Assembly: GCA_900547165.1 (NCBI GenBank)
Contig: URFZ01000016.1
Location: 1-49,057 of the forward strand
DNA length: 49,057 bases
Source of the DNA: an uncultured Eubacteriales bacterium
Lineage (GTDB): Bacteria; Bacillota; Clostridia; Oscillospirales; UBA644
Direction: 5' to 3'
A program made the translations under genes and the position numbers. The notes under the pieces are model-generated. The model searched no databases. It saw only the letters and a program-made list of their open reading frames with translations, and was not told the origin of the DNA. This document shows positions 15,646 to 23,813 of the stretch, piece by piece. Position 1 is the stretch's first letter, and the number at the start of each line of letters is the position of its first letter.

Positions 15646-17208
15646 ATGATTGATACAAAGAAAGAACAGGAACGCGACGAGCTTCACCGCGCGATATGGG
15701 CGATCGCGGACGAGCTGCGCGGCGCTGTGGACGGATGGGACTTTAAAAATTATGTCCTCGGTACGATGTTCTATCGTTACATATCTGAAAACCTTGCAAA
15801 TTACATAAGCGAAGGCGAGATCAAGGCGGGCAATGACGGCTTTGACTATGCCAGAATGTCCGATGCGGAGGCGGAATCGGCGCGGGAGGGCTTGGTGCAG
15901 GAAAAGGGCTTTTTCATCCTGCCGAGCGAGCTGTTTTGCAATGTTCTTGCCCGTTGTCAGTCGGACGAAAACCTCAACGAAACGCTGGAGACTGTTTTCC
16001 GCCATATTGAGGAATCCGCAAAAGGTACCGAATCCGAGGGGCAGTTTGCAGGGCTGTTCGACGATTTCGACGTCAACAGCAACAAACTGGGCGCAACGGT
16101 GGCAAAACGAAACGAAAAGCTCTGCAAATTGCTCTTCGGCGTGGCAGATATGAACCTTGGTGACGTGAAGGATCACGACATTGACGCATTCGGCGATGCT
16201 TATGAATATCTGATGACCATGTACGCCTCCAATGCGGGCAAGTCGGGCGGTGAATTTTTCACGCCTGCCGATGTTTCCGAGCTTCTGACAAGGCTCGGCA
16301 CGGTCGGAAAAACCGAAATCAATAAGGTCTATGACCCGGCGTGCGGGTCGGGTTCGCTGCTTCTGAAAGCCGAAAAAGTGCTTGGCAAGGACGCCATCCG
16401 CAACGGCTTTTACGGGCAGGAGATCAACATCACGACCTATAACCTCTGCCGCATCAATATGTTTCTTCATGATATCGGATTTGATAAATTCGATATTGCC
16501 TGCGAGAATACGCTGACCAATCCCGCGCATTGGGAAGACGAGCCGTTTGAGATGATCGTCTCCAACCCGCCGTACTCCATCAAATGGGAGGGCGATGACA
16601 ACCCGCTGCTGATCAATGATCCGCGCTTTTCTCCTGCGGGCGTGCTGGCGCCGAAAAGCAAGGCGGATATGGCGTTTATCATGCACAGCCTTTCGTGGCT
16701 CGCGGCAAACGGCACGGCGGCGATTGTCTGCTTCCCCGGTATTCTGTACCGCGGGGGTGCAGAACAGAAAATACGGCGGTATCTTGTGGAAAACAACTTT
16801 GTGGACTGCATCATTCAGCTTCCCGCCAACCTCTTTTTCGGCACCTCCATTGCCACCTGCATTCTGGTGATGAAGAAAGGCAAAAGCGACAGCAAAACGC
16901 TTTTCATTGACGCGTCGAATGAGTGCATCAAGGTCACGAATAACAACAAGCTGACGCCCGAAAACATCGACCGCATCGTAGACACCTACGCAAACCGCGC
17001 GGAGATCGCGCATTTCTCGCACCTTGCCGCGTTTGAGGAGATTGAAGCAAACGACTTCAACCTTTCGGTTTCCACCTATGTGGAGCAGGAGGACAAGCGG
17101 GAGAAGATCGACATTGTCAAACTCAACGCCGAGATTGGGGAGATCGTCAAGCGGGAAAATGTGCTGAGAGAGGAAATCCGGAAGATTATCGGGGAGATAG
17201 AAGGATGA
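15646..17208 (+). CDS. hsdM: HsdM, type I restriction-modification DNA methyltransferase subunit
   Basis: A 520-residue N6-adenine methyltransferase subunit. Residues 1-170 form the HsdM N-terminal helical domain (HRAIWAIADELRG, YVLGTMFYRYISENL). The SAM-binding motif I DPACGSGSLLL starts at residue 230 and the catalytic motif IV NPPY is at 307-310. EFFTP at 203-207 and the GQEIN segment are typical of type I M subunits. Together with HsdS it methylates both strands of a bipartite site, and with HsdR it forms the nuclease. GGAGG lies 8 bp before the ATG. The stop overlaps the start of the next gene by 4 bp (ATGA), so translation is coupled. GC content is higher than in the following small gene. 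Confidence 0.97.
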   Translation: MIDTKKEQERDELHRAIWAIADELRGAVDGWDFKNYVLGTMFYRYISENLANYISEGEIKAGNDGFDYARMSDAEAESAREGLVQEKGFFILPSELFCNVLARCQSDENLNETLETVFRHIEESAKGTESEGQFAGLFDDFDVNSNKLGATVAKRNEKLCKLLFGVADMNLGDVKDHDIDAFGDAYEYLMTMYASNAGKSGGEFFTPADVSELLTRLGTVGKTEINKVYDPACGSGSLLLKAEKVLGKDAIRNGFYGQEINITTYNLCRINMFLHDIGFDKFDIACENTLTNPAHWEDEPFEMIVSNPPYSIKWEGDDNPLLINDPRFSPAGVLAPKSKADMAFIMHSLSWLAANGTAAIVCFPGILYRGGAEQKIRRYLVENNFVDCIIQLPANLFFGTSIATCILVMKKGKSDSKTLFIDASNECIKVTNNNKLTPENIDRIVDTYANRAEIAHFSHLAAFEEIEANDFNLSVSTYVEQEDKREKIDIVKLNAEIGEIVKRENVLREEIRKIIGEIEG

Positions 17209-17873
17209 GCATCGTTGACAAATTGGAGAATTTAGAATGCTTGAAAAATGGATTACACAAAAAATGGATATGGAACGACGCTGACAGTTTTTCTCTGAGT
17301 TGCGATTATCTACAGAAAATCAACTACTGTATTCAAGATTTAAATTCTGAGATCGGTTCGCTTTCTAATCCGTCTATGAAAGAAGTCATTTTTGTGATCG
17401 TATTAGTAGACTGGATATGCGAAGCAGTTGATTGTTTGCCCAAATTACTAATTCCCGATTTGCGTGACGGTTTTTCATGCGAGTATGAATCCGAATTGGA
17501 AAAAGCAAAGAAATATTTTAAAGCTATTAGATCATTTGTTGTCGCGCATCCACTTACTACAAATAGACATTATGATTACGGATTTGATGGAGAATTAATA
17601 TGTGTAGATATCGGAAAAATCTCTATATTGGTGTCGACTTTTACAAATGATTCTGACTGGTATCATATAGATTTTTCCGGGTTAAGAGCAAACGCCAAAA
17701 ATGAAAATCATGATTTCATATTACATGTATATTCGCAGAAAAAGAATGGGATGAAATTTGAAAATTATATAGGCGCAAATTTCTCGGATCTGTTTGAGGT
17801 TGCAAGAACTTATATGAAAAAGATATATGCTCTCGACCGTTATTTAAGTAAGCAACGGAAGAAAGGTAGGTAG
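17205..17873 (+). CDS. HEPN-like accessory protein inside the hsd operon
   Basis: A 222-residue protein that I cannot assign to a named family. It is predicted to be mainly helical in residues 1-120 and beta-rich after that. Residues 101-120 read as a helix ending AIRSFVVAHPL, which gives R109-x5-H115 inside the R-x4-6-H window of HEPN ribonucleases, and the AHP context is common in HEPN proteins. It lies between hsdM (4-bp overlap) and hsdS (3-bp gap) and must be co-expressed with them. Base composition is clearly more AT-rich than hsdM or hsdR, suggesting separate acquisition. Known parallels are PrrC and RloC, HEPN anticodon nucleases linked to type I systems, but this protein lacks their ATPase part. 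A toxin held in check by the restriction complex is an inference. Confidence 0.5.
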   Translation: MSIVDKLENLECLKNGLHKKWIWNDADSFSLSCDYLQKINYCIQDLNSEIGSLSNPSMKEVIFVIVLVDWICEAVDCLPKLLIPDLRDGFSCEYESELEKAKKYFKAIRSFVVAHPLTTNRHYDYGFDGELICVDIGKISILVSTFTNDSDWYHIDFSGLRANAKNENHDFILHVYSQKKNGMKFENYIGANFSDLFEVARTYMKKIYALDRYLSKQRKKGR

Positions 17874-17876
17874 ACG

Positions 17877-19136
17877 ATGACAAAACTTGATGAATTGATA
17901 AAAGAACTTTGCCCAGAAGGTGTTGCTTATAAGACGCTTGGAGAAATCGCAACCGATGTTTTCCGTGGATCTGGTATTACAAGAGAACAAGTCCGTGAAA
18001 CGGGCACGCCATGCGTTCGATATGGTGAAATCTATACCACTTATGGTGTATGGTTTGAAAAGTGTGTGTCTCATACGGATGAGTCCCTTTTAACAAGCAA
18101 GAAATATTTTGGCTATGGTGATATTCTTTTTGCTATCACTGGCGAAAATGTAGATGACATTGCAAAGTGCTGTGCTTATATTGGACACGAAACTTGCCTG
18201 GCCGGTGGTGATATTGTTGTTCTCAAACACAATGAAAACCCTAAGTATTTGTCCTATGCACTTTCAACATTGGATGCACAAAAACAAAAGAGCAAAGGGA
18301 AAGTCAAGAGCAAGGTGGTTCACTCAAGTGTGCCGGATATAAAAGTGCTCAAAATCCCCGTCCCTCCTCTTCCTGTGCAAGAGGAAATTGTCCGCATACT
18401 GGACAGTTTTACGGAACTCACGGCGGAACTCACGGCGGAACTCACGGCGAGAAAGAAGCAGTATGAGTATTACTGTAATGAACTTCTCGATATAAAGAAA
18501 ACGGATGTGGTTTTTAAGACATTGGGTGAATTATCAAAATTCCGTAGAGGTTCATTTCCTCAACCATACGGGAACGCAGAATGGTATGACGGCGAAGGTG
18601 CTATGCCTTTCGTGCAAGTAGCAGATATAGGCGAAGATATGCGGCTTGTTGCCGATACAAAAAGAAAAATCTCTACTATTGCACAACCCAAAAGTGTTTT
18701 TGCTCCATCCGGTTCTATTATCATTAGTTTACAAGGTAGCATAGGAAGAATCGCGGTTACTCAATATGATGCTTATATTGATAGAACGGTCGCTATATTT
18801 CAAGATATTTCAAAAGAGATACTTCCAAAGTATTTTGTATATCAATTACAACGAATATTTGCAATTAAAGAGAAAACAGCGAGAGGAAGCACTATAAAAA
18901 CAATAACCAAAGAAGAATTTGCTCCGTTTTCAATAGCGGTTCCCCCCATTGATGAACAACAACGCATTGTAGATGTACTTGATAAATTTCACAATCTTTG
19001 TCACGATATTTCTGAAGGACTTCCTGCCGAAATTGAAGCACGTCAAAAACAATATGAATTTTACCGTGATAAATTACTTTCCTTTAAGGAGACACCGACA
19101 TATGAGCAAAAGAAAGAAATCTCAAAAACAGAATAG
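17877..19136 (+). CDS. hsdS: HsdS, type I specificity subunit (EcoR124-type)
   Basis: A 419-residue specificity subunit with two target recognition domains (about 18-165 and 215-375), each opening with KTLGE(I/L) and closing with the conserved helices VPPLPVQEEIVRIL (162-175) and VPPIDEQQRIVDVL. The central spacer helix contains ELTA three times (residues 180-191), then RKKQYEYYCNELL, echoed by RQKQYEFYRDKLL at the end. Two TRDs read the two halves of a split DNA site. The ELTA/TAEL repeat sets the helix length and so the gap between the half sites in the EcoR124 family. It is co-transcribed with hsdM, and its 3' end overlaps the next frame by 35 bp. The target sequence cannot be read from the protein alone. 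Confidence 0.95.
   Translation: MTKLDELIKELCPEGVAYKTLGEIATDVFRGSGITREQVRETGTPCVRYGEIYTTYGVWFEKCVSHTDESLLTSKKYFGYGDILFAITGENVDDIAKCCAYIGHETCLAGGDIVVLKHNENPKYLSYALSTLDAQKQKSKGKVKSKVVHSSVPDIKVLKIPVPPLPVQEEIVRILDSFTELTAELTAELTARKKQYEYYCNELLDIKKTDVVFKTLGELSKFRRGSFPQPYGNAEWYDGEGAMPFVQVADIGEDMRLVADTKRKISTIAQPKSVFAPSGSIIISLQGSIGRIAVTQYDAYIDRTVAIFQDISKEILPKYFVYQLQRIFAIKEKTARGSTIKTITKEEFAPFSIAVPPIDEQQRIVDVLDKFHNLCHDISEGLPAEIEARQKQYEFYRDKLLSFKETPTYEQKKEISKTE
18413..18448 (+). repeat. three tandem 12-bp repeats in hsdS (ELTA spacer)
   Basis: Three exact copies of GGAACTCACGGC lie end to end, each encoding one four-residue unit of the central helix. In EcoR124 and EcoR124/3, two versus three such units change the spacing of the recognised DNA site. 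The perfect DNA identity makes slippage likely. Confidence 0.95.
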
Positions 19137-19728
19137 CGAAGCAAGGCAATCGGCACCGGCTCACACAAACGCTGCTTCGGGACAAATGTCGGCGGACGAG
19201 CTTCAGCACATGATTGCAAACGCGATCATGGAAGCCGAAGACATGAAAGCCAAGCGTGAAGCGGACAGAAAAGCAGAAGAATTAGCCGAATGGCACAAGG
19301 TGATCGGTTATGATAAAAGCAAAACCGGCATTGCAAAAGTGTTGAATGGCTTTTCATCAACCGTAAAGGCTATGTTTGTCCCTAAAAAATACATAAAGGG
19401 CGATCGAACATTTACTGCCTTGATTCAGCTTCTTCTGAAATCCTGTTTTCAAGTTCTACGCTGTATTTGTTCTATTCTCATGCTCTTGCTTATTGCTACT
19501 ATACCTCTTTCTTTTACATTGTCCTTAATTCCGAGATTGAACTGATCTCAAATTGTATTTTGCGTGCTAATGTCTATCCTTATGTTAATGATTTCAAGAC
19601 TCTTCAGGATTGCAAGTATTGAAGCTGAGAAAATGGAGGACAGAAACAATCTGTACGGCTTGTTTGCTTCCATTGCCTCTATTATTTCAATTGTTATTGC
19701 AGTTATCGCTATCGTAAAGGGGAAATAA
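19102..19728 (+). pseudogene. membrane protein of the hsd locus, split by an in-frame TGA
   Basis: The first part runs 19102-19545 (147 residues): a charged helical N-terminus (SKRKKSQKQNSEARQ..., ADRKAEELAEWHKVIGYDKSK), then KYIKGDRTF and two hydrophobic segments. A TGA at 19543-19545 interrupts it. Translation in the same frame continues for 60 more codons to TAA at 19726, giving further hydrophobic segments, an amphipathic stretch (SRLFRIASIEAEKMEDRN) and a last membrane helix, and ending 2 bp before hsdR. Homologous-looking proteins in other Firmicute hsd loci appear to be uninterrupted, so I read this as one gene with a nonsense codon. Alternatives are two separate peptides (a GTG at 19564 or ATG at 19570 could restart) or readthrough. 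The start has AAGGAG 9 bp upstream. Function is unknown. Confidence 0.65.
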
Positions 19729-19730
19729 CC

Positions 19731-22700
19731 ATGCCTTACTTCAACATTGTTGCCGCGACCACAGAAAATACAGTGGTCACCGAATACAAACCCGCAGAGG
19801 TTCGCGCTGATGCCTATCAGAGCGAAGCTGCGCTGGAAGCGGAGTTTATCCGCCTTCTGACACAGCAGGGCTATGAGGACAAGCCGATTCATTGCGAGGC
19901 GGAGATGATCTCCAACCTGCGCACACAGCTGGAAACGCTGAACAACTACCGCTTTTCCGACAGCGAATGGGAGCGGTTCTTTTCCGAGTGCATTGCCAAT
20001 GCCAACGACGGCATTGCGGAAAAGACCCGCAAAATGCAGGAGGACAATGTGCAGGTTCTGCGGCGCGATGACGGAAGTACGAAAAATATCACGCTGATTG
20101 ACAAAAAGAACATTCACAACAACCGTTTGCAGGTCACCAATCAATACATAGTCACCAAAGATGACGGCGCAAAGCACGACAACCGCTATGACGTGACTGT
20201 GCTCGTCAACGGGTTTCCGCTCGTCCACATCGAGCTGAAGCGCCGCGGCGTTTCCATCCGCGAGGCGTTCAATCAGATCGACCGCTATCAGCGCGATTCC
20301 TTCTATGCCGGTTCGGGGCTGTTTGAGTATGTGCAGATTTTTGTCATCTCCAACGGCACGAACACGAAATACTATTCCAACAGCACGCGTTTTAACGCCG
20401 TCAGAGATGCCCGCGCCGCCTCCGGCAAGAAGGGAAAAACAAGCAATAGCTTTGAATTTACTTCCTATTGGGCGGATGCGAACAATCGCATCATTCCCGA
20501 CCTCATCGACTTTGCCAAGACCTTTTTCGCCCGTCATACGATTCTCAACATCCTGACGCGCTATTGCGTTTTCACCTCCGAAAATCTGCTTCTCGTCATG
20601 CGCCCGTATCAGATTACGGCAACCGAGCGGATTCTCAACCGCATCGAAATTGCAAACAATTATAAGAAGTTCGGCAGCATCGCAGGCGGCGGCTACATCT
20701 GGCACACCACAGGAAGCGGCAAAACGCTGACCTCTTTCAAGACCGCACGGCTTGCCTCGGCACTGCCTTATATAGACAAGGTTCTGTTTGTCGTGGATCG
20801 CAAAGACCTCGACTATCAGACCATGAAGGAATACGACCGTTTTGAAAAGGGGGCGGCAAACTCCAACACCAGCACGGCGATCCTCAAAAAACAGCTTGAG
20901 GACGAGAACTGCCATATCATCATTACGACCATTCAGAAGCTGGCAACCTTTATCAAGAAAAATCCCGGTCATGCGGTCTATCAAAAGCACGTTGTCATCA
21001 TCTTTGACGAATGCCATCGCTCCCAGTTCGGCGATATGCACACGGCGATTGTGAAGAATTTCCGCAAGTACCATCTGTTCGGCTTTACCGGAACGCCGAT
21101 TTTCTCGGTCAACGCACAAAAGGTGCACACCTCGCAGTTTTTCACGACCGAGCAGACCTTTGGCGACCAACTGCACACCTACACCATTGTGGACGCGATC
21201 AACGATCACAATGTCCTGCCGTTCCGCGTGGATTATGTCAAAACAATGGACGTTGACGAGCAGATGATGGATGAAGATGTTTACGACATCGACCGCGAGC
21301 GGGCATATATGGCGCCCAAGCGGATTGAGCTTGTGACCAAGTATATCCTTGACCACTTCGACCAAAAGACCTACCGCGGCGACAAGACCTACATTTACAA
21401 CACGCTGACCAATATTTCCGAGGTGGCGTCAGCCGCTCGCGGGGCTGTAGAGGAGATCAAGCAAAAGCAACGGCTTTCGGGCTTCAATTCCATGCTGGCG
21501 GTCGATTCCGTGCCGATGGCAAAGCTTTATTATAACGAATTCAAGCGACAGATGTCCGCCGACCCGACCAAAAAGCTGCGCATTGCCACCATTTTCAGCT
21601 ATACCACCAATGAAGCCGACCCCGACAGCGACCTTTTGGACGAGGAAAACTCGAAGGACACCTCCGCGCTTGACGCGAGCAGCCGCGATTTTCTCGAAAG
21701 CGCCATCCGCGACTATAACGAGTTGTTCCACACCAACTATTCCACCGACGGCGACGGATTTCAGAGTTATTACAAAGACGTTTCCCTACGTATGAAGAAC
21801 AAGGAACTTGACCTTCTGATTGTAGTCAATATGTTCCTGACCGGTTTTGACGCAACCACGCTCAACACGCTTTGGGTTGACAAAAATCTGCGGATGCACG
21901 GGCTGATTCAGTCATTCAGCCGTACCAACCGAATTCTGAACAGTATTAAAACTTTCGGCAACATCGTCTGCTTCCGCAATCTGCAAAAGCGGGTGGATTC
22001 CGCTATTTCGCTGTTCGGCGACAAAAATGCGGGCGGCATTGTTCTGATGCGCAAGTTTGACGACTATTATCACGGCTATATCGATGCGGCGCATCAGTCT
22101 CACCCCGGCTATGTGGACATGATAACGGAGTTGGAAACCGAATTTCCGCTTTCCGAGCCGCGTGTAGAGGGTGAACAGAATCAGAAGCATTTTATCGCGC
22201 TGTTTGGGGCAATCCTTCGGATGCGCAATCTGCTTTCGTCTTTCGATGAGTTTGCTGGGAAAAATCTGCTGTCCGAGCGCGACTTGCAGGATTATCTCGG
22301 ACGGTATCAGGATCTGCGCGACGAATGGCGCGAGCGGCGGCGTGACGGGCAGAAAGAGGACATCACCGACGACGTGGTGTTTGAAGTCGAGCTGATCCGT
22401 CAGATTGAGATCAATATTGATTACATTCTTTTGCTTGTCAAGAAGTATCATGACACGCACGGGACAGACAAAGAGATTCTGATCACGATTCAAAAAGCCG
22501 TTGATGCCAGCCCCGAGCTGCGCAGTAAAAAGGCATTGATTGAGACCTTCATTTCCGGCATCAACGACGTGGAAGATGTGCTGACCGAATGGCACGGCTA
22601 TGTGGCGCAGGAAAAGGAAAAAGAGCTGTTCGCCATCATTGCCGACGAAAAGCTGAACGAGAGCGAGACGCGCAAATTTATTGATAACGCCTTCCGCGAC

Positions 22701-22841
22701 GGGGAGATCAAGACGACCGGCACCGATATTGATAAACTGATGCCGCCCACATCCCGCTTCGGCGGCGGAAACCGCGCAGAGAAAAAGCGCGGGATCATAG
22801 AAAAACTGAAGGGCTTCTTTGAACGGTTCTTTGGAATTTGA
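19731..22841 (+). CDS. hsdR: HsdR, type I restriction endonuclease/translocase subunit
   Basis: A 1036-residue motor and nuclease subunit of EcoR124 type. The N-terminal PD-(D/E)xK nuclease has D154 in NRYDVTVLVNG and E168-x-K170 in HIELKRRG. Superfamily 2 helicase motifs follow: Walker A TGSGKT (about 327-332), DECH at 426-429, FTGTP shortly after, and later SFSRTNRI as motif VI. The C-terminal part (from about residue 800) is the helical HsdR C-terminal domain that contacts the methylase core. The enzyme pumps unmodified DNA using ATP and cuts at distance. It follows the interrupted membrane gene by 2 bp and ends the operon. Length fits the family and no frame damage is seen. Confidence 0.97.
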   Translation: MPYFNIVAATTENTVVTEYKPAEVRADAYQSEAALEAEFIRLLTQQGYEDKPIHCEAEMISNLRTQLETLNNYRFSDSEWERFFSECIANANDGIAEKTRKMQEDNVQVLRRDDGSTKNITLIDKKNIHNNRLQVTNQYIVTKDDGAKHDNRYDVTVLVNGFPLVHIELKRRGVSIREAFNQIDRYQRDSFYAGSGLFEYVQIFVISNGTNTKYYSNSTRFNAVRDARAASGKKGKTSNSFEFTSYWADANNRIIPDLIDFAKTFFARHTILNILTRYCVFTSENLLLVMRPYQITATERILNRIEIANNYKKFGSIAGGGYIWHTTGSGKTLTSFKTARLASALPYIDKVLFVVDRKDLDYQTMKEYDRFEKGAANSNTSTAILKKQLEDENCHIIITTIQKLATFIKKNPGHAVYQKHVVIIFDECHRSQFGDMHTAIVKNFRKYHLFGFTGTPIFSVNAQKVHTSQFFTTEQTFGDQLHTYTIVDAINDHNVLPFRVDYVKTMDVDEQMMDEDVYDIDRERAYMAPKRIELVTKYILDHFDQKTYRGDKTYIYNTLTNISEVASAARGAVEEIKQKQRLSGFNSMLAVDSVPMAKLYYNEFKRQMSADPTKKLRIATIFSYTTNEADPDSDLLDEENSKDTSALDASSRDFLESAIRDYNELFHTNYSTDGDGFQSYYKDVSLRMKNKELDLLIVVNMFLTGFDATTLNTLWVDKNLRMHGLIQSFSRTNRILNSIKTFGNIVCFRNLQKRVDSAISLFGDKNAGGIVLMRKFDDYYHGYIDAAHQSHPGYVDMITELETEFPLSEPRVEGEQNQKHFIALFGAILRMRNLLSSFDEFAGKNLLSERDLQDYLGRYQDLRDEWRERRRDGQKEDITDDVVFEVELIRQIEINIDYILLLVKKYHDTHGTDKEILITIQKAVDASPELRSKKALIETFISGINDVEDVLTEWHGYVAQEKEKELFAIIADEKLNESETRKFIDNAFRDGEIKTTGTDIDKLMPPTSRFGGGNRAEKKRGIIEKLKGFFERFFGI

Positions 22842-22863
22842 CAATGACCTTTAGGAGGATTGT

Positions 22864-22950
22864 ATGAAAGTTTCAAAGATTCGTCTCATAGCCGGTTTTC
22901 GATTGCTCAAATTCTTTTTTCGCCCACAATATCTTTATCTCGGTGTATGA
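22864..22950 (+). CDS. possible 28-residue basic hydrophobic peptide
   Basis: A very strong ribosome binding site (TAGGAGGA) lies 5 bp before an ATG, 20 bp after the hsdR stop. The peptide begins MKVSKIRLIAGFRLLKFFF and ends PQYLYLGV. It is basic and aromatic, so it could be membrane-active or a decayed gene start. A terminator follows at 22995. No family is recognised. Confidence 0.35.
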   Translation: MKVSKIRLIAGFRLLKFFFRPQYLYLGV

Positions 22951-22994
22951 CTTTCTCGAAAGCGTGGAAACAACCCTTGGAAAAAGAAAAATCA

Positions 22995-23031
22995 GGCTTC
23001 GCGCAGGCACTGCGCGAAGCCGTTTATTTTT
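22995..23031 (+). terminator. terminator of the hsd operon
   Basis: The perfect 11-bp stem GGCTTCGCGCA / TGCGCGAAGCC is followed by GTTTATTTTTG. Confidence 0.9.
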
Positions 23032-23068
23032 GGAAAATACCGCGTTCATCGCGCGGTTTTCGGGAACG

Positions 23069-23100
23069 AAAAAAAATCACTTTGCGACGCAAAGTGATTT
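23069..23100 (-). terminator. original terminator of the split tRNA-Pro gene
   Basis: On the minus strand, AATCACTTTGCG / CGCAAAGTGATT is followed by a run of eight T, directly downstream of the tRNA CCA end at 23101. It is now orphaned with the 3' half. Confidence 0.8.
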
Positions 23101-23145
23101 TGGTCGGAGTGACAGGGCTCGAACCTGCGGCCTCAACATCCCAAA
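23101..23145 (-). pseudogene. 3' half of a disrupted tRNA-Pro(UGG) gene, left island boundary
   Basis: Read on the minus strand, this starts in the anticodon loop TTTGGGA, continues with the 3' anticodon arm TGTTG, the variable loop, a T arm with GGTTCGAGCCC, acceptor strand CACTCCG and encoded ACCA. Upstream of TTTGGGA the sequence is unrelated to a tRNA. Together with 40079-40116 it rebuilds a full tRNA-Pro with anticodon TGG. It is non-functional alone. Confidence 0.9.
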
Positions 23146-23260
23146 CGAACCTATAAGGGCAATTTCCGCTAAAAATAACTTTTTCCGCCCCTTTCCGCTC
23201 GGAAAGCCGCACTCTTCGGCACTCTTATCTCCACTGTTTCCGAGTGCTCCGAAACGGTAG

Positions 23261-23280
23261 GTGGTCTGTTATGTGGTCAA
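23261..23280 (+). other. left arm-type integrase binding sites
   Basis: GTGGTCTG (23261) and GTGGTCAA (23273) lie 12 bp apart. The same GTGGTCAA word with the same 12-bp period recurs near the right end, in the same orientation. This fits recombinase N-domain (arm) sites. Confidence 0.6.
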
Positions 23281-23311
23281 CAGCAATTTCCACGGAATAA
23301 TATGAGCTACA

Positions 23312-23347
23312 CGCCTCTCGCATTTACGCGAGGGGCGATTGCTTTTT
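23312..23347 (+). terminator. terminator-like hairpin near the left end of the island
   Basis: The stem CGCCTCTCGC / GCGAGGGGCG (one wobble) with loop ATTTAC is followed by ATTGCTTTTTAT. It may insulate the cargo operon from chromosomal transcription. Confidence 0.7.
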
Positions 23348-23392
23348 ATACGGTTATTATAACTCTGAACAACCCCTGATTCAAATCAAAAT

Positions 23393-23413
23393 TTGCACCG
23401 CAGTAGACAAAGA
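23393..23413 (+). repeat. island repeat motif, copy A
   Basis: The consensus TTGCACCGCAGTAGACAAAG is shared with copies at 33311-33335 and 39655-39679, all on the same strand and all non-coding. It lies about 100 bp before the XRE gene promoter. Confidence 0.6.
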
Positions 23414-23506
23414 TAAGGGGATTACGGAAAAGTAAGGAGGAAATAGAAAACTTGCAACAAAAAGTTGATAAATACTGAAATCGCAGTATTTCTATGCCGA
23501 AAACTG

Positions 23507-23535
23507 TTGATATTTGGCACACAGTGTGGTATAAT
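23507..23535 (+). promoter_or_regulatory. promoter of the island cargo operon
   Basis: TTGATA (23507-23512), a 17-bp spacer and TATAAT (23530-23535). The spacer contains CACACAGTGTGG, a small dyad that could be an operator for the downstream XRE protein. Confidence 0.75.
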
Positions 23536-23587
23536 GTGGATTAGTGATACAATGCACTGACTATAACTACTTACGAGGTGTAATACA

Positions 23588-23794
23588 ATGGCCGCAAGCT
23601 ATAAAAAATTATTCAAGCTTTTAATCGACCGTGATATGAAAAAGAAAGAACTTGCCGAAAAAGCCGGCATCAGCATCGCAACAATCACTAAGATGGGTAA
23701 AGACGGCGCCGTTGTCAGCAGTGAGGTTCTTGTAAAGATATGCTCAGCCCTTGGTTGCACTATGGATGATATAGTGGAGATAATTGAAAAATAA
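23588..23794 (+). CDS. XRE/Cro-family transcriptional regulator
   Basis: A 68-residue protein that is essentially one helix-turn-helix domain. KKKELAEKAGISIATITKM (about 18-36) is the recognition unit, followed by SSEVLVKICSALGCTMDDIVEI, the usual last helices of small Cro/C.AhdI-like repressors. GAGGTG precedes the ATG. It is the first gene of the cargo operon and probably autoregulates it, as control proteins do in many restriction and toxin loci. It overlaps an alternative upstream start of the helicase gene, and the ATG used there is 19 bp after its stop. Confidence 0.85.
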   Translation: MAASYKKLFKLLIDRDMKKKELAEKAGISIATITKMGKDGAVVSSEVLVKICSALGCTMDDIVEIIEK

Positions 23795-23813
23795 AAGAAA
23801 GGTATTTTATAAT

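Noticed and set aside
15628..17022. 464-codon minus-strand frame opposite hsdM
   Set aside because: An antisense shadow of a gene with clear methyltransferase motifs.
18413..18448. Short tandem repeats that could suggest a CRISPR-like array
   Set aside because: Repeats of 12 bp have no spacers and are in frame in hsdS, encoding the known ELTA helix units. No CRISPR array was seen anywhere in the window.
19543..19545. TGA as a selenocysteine codon or an altered genetic code
   Set aside because: The context is a hydrophobic membrane region without redox motifs, no selenocysteine-insertion hairpin is evident just downstream, and TGA ends other genes here (hypB, hsdR, xis).
19548..21365. 605-codon minus-strand frame opposite hsdR
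   Set aside because: It overlaps conserved HsdR helicase motifs on the plus strand and shows no recognisable protein.
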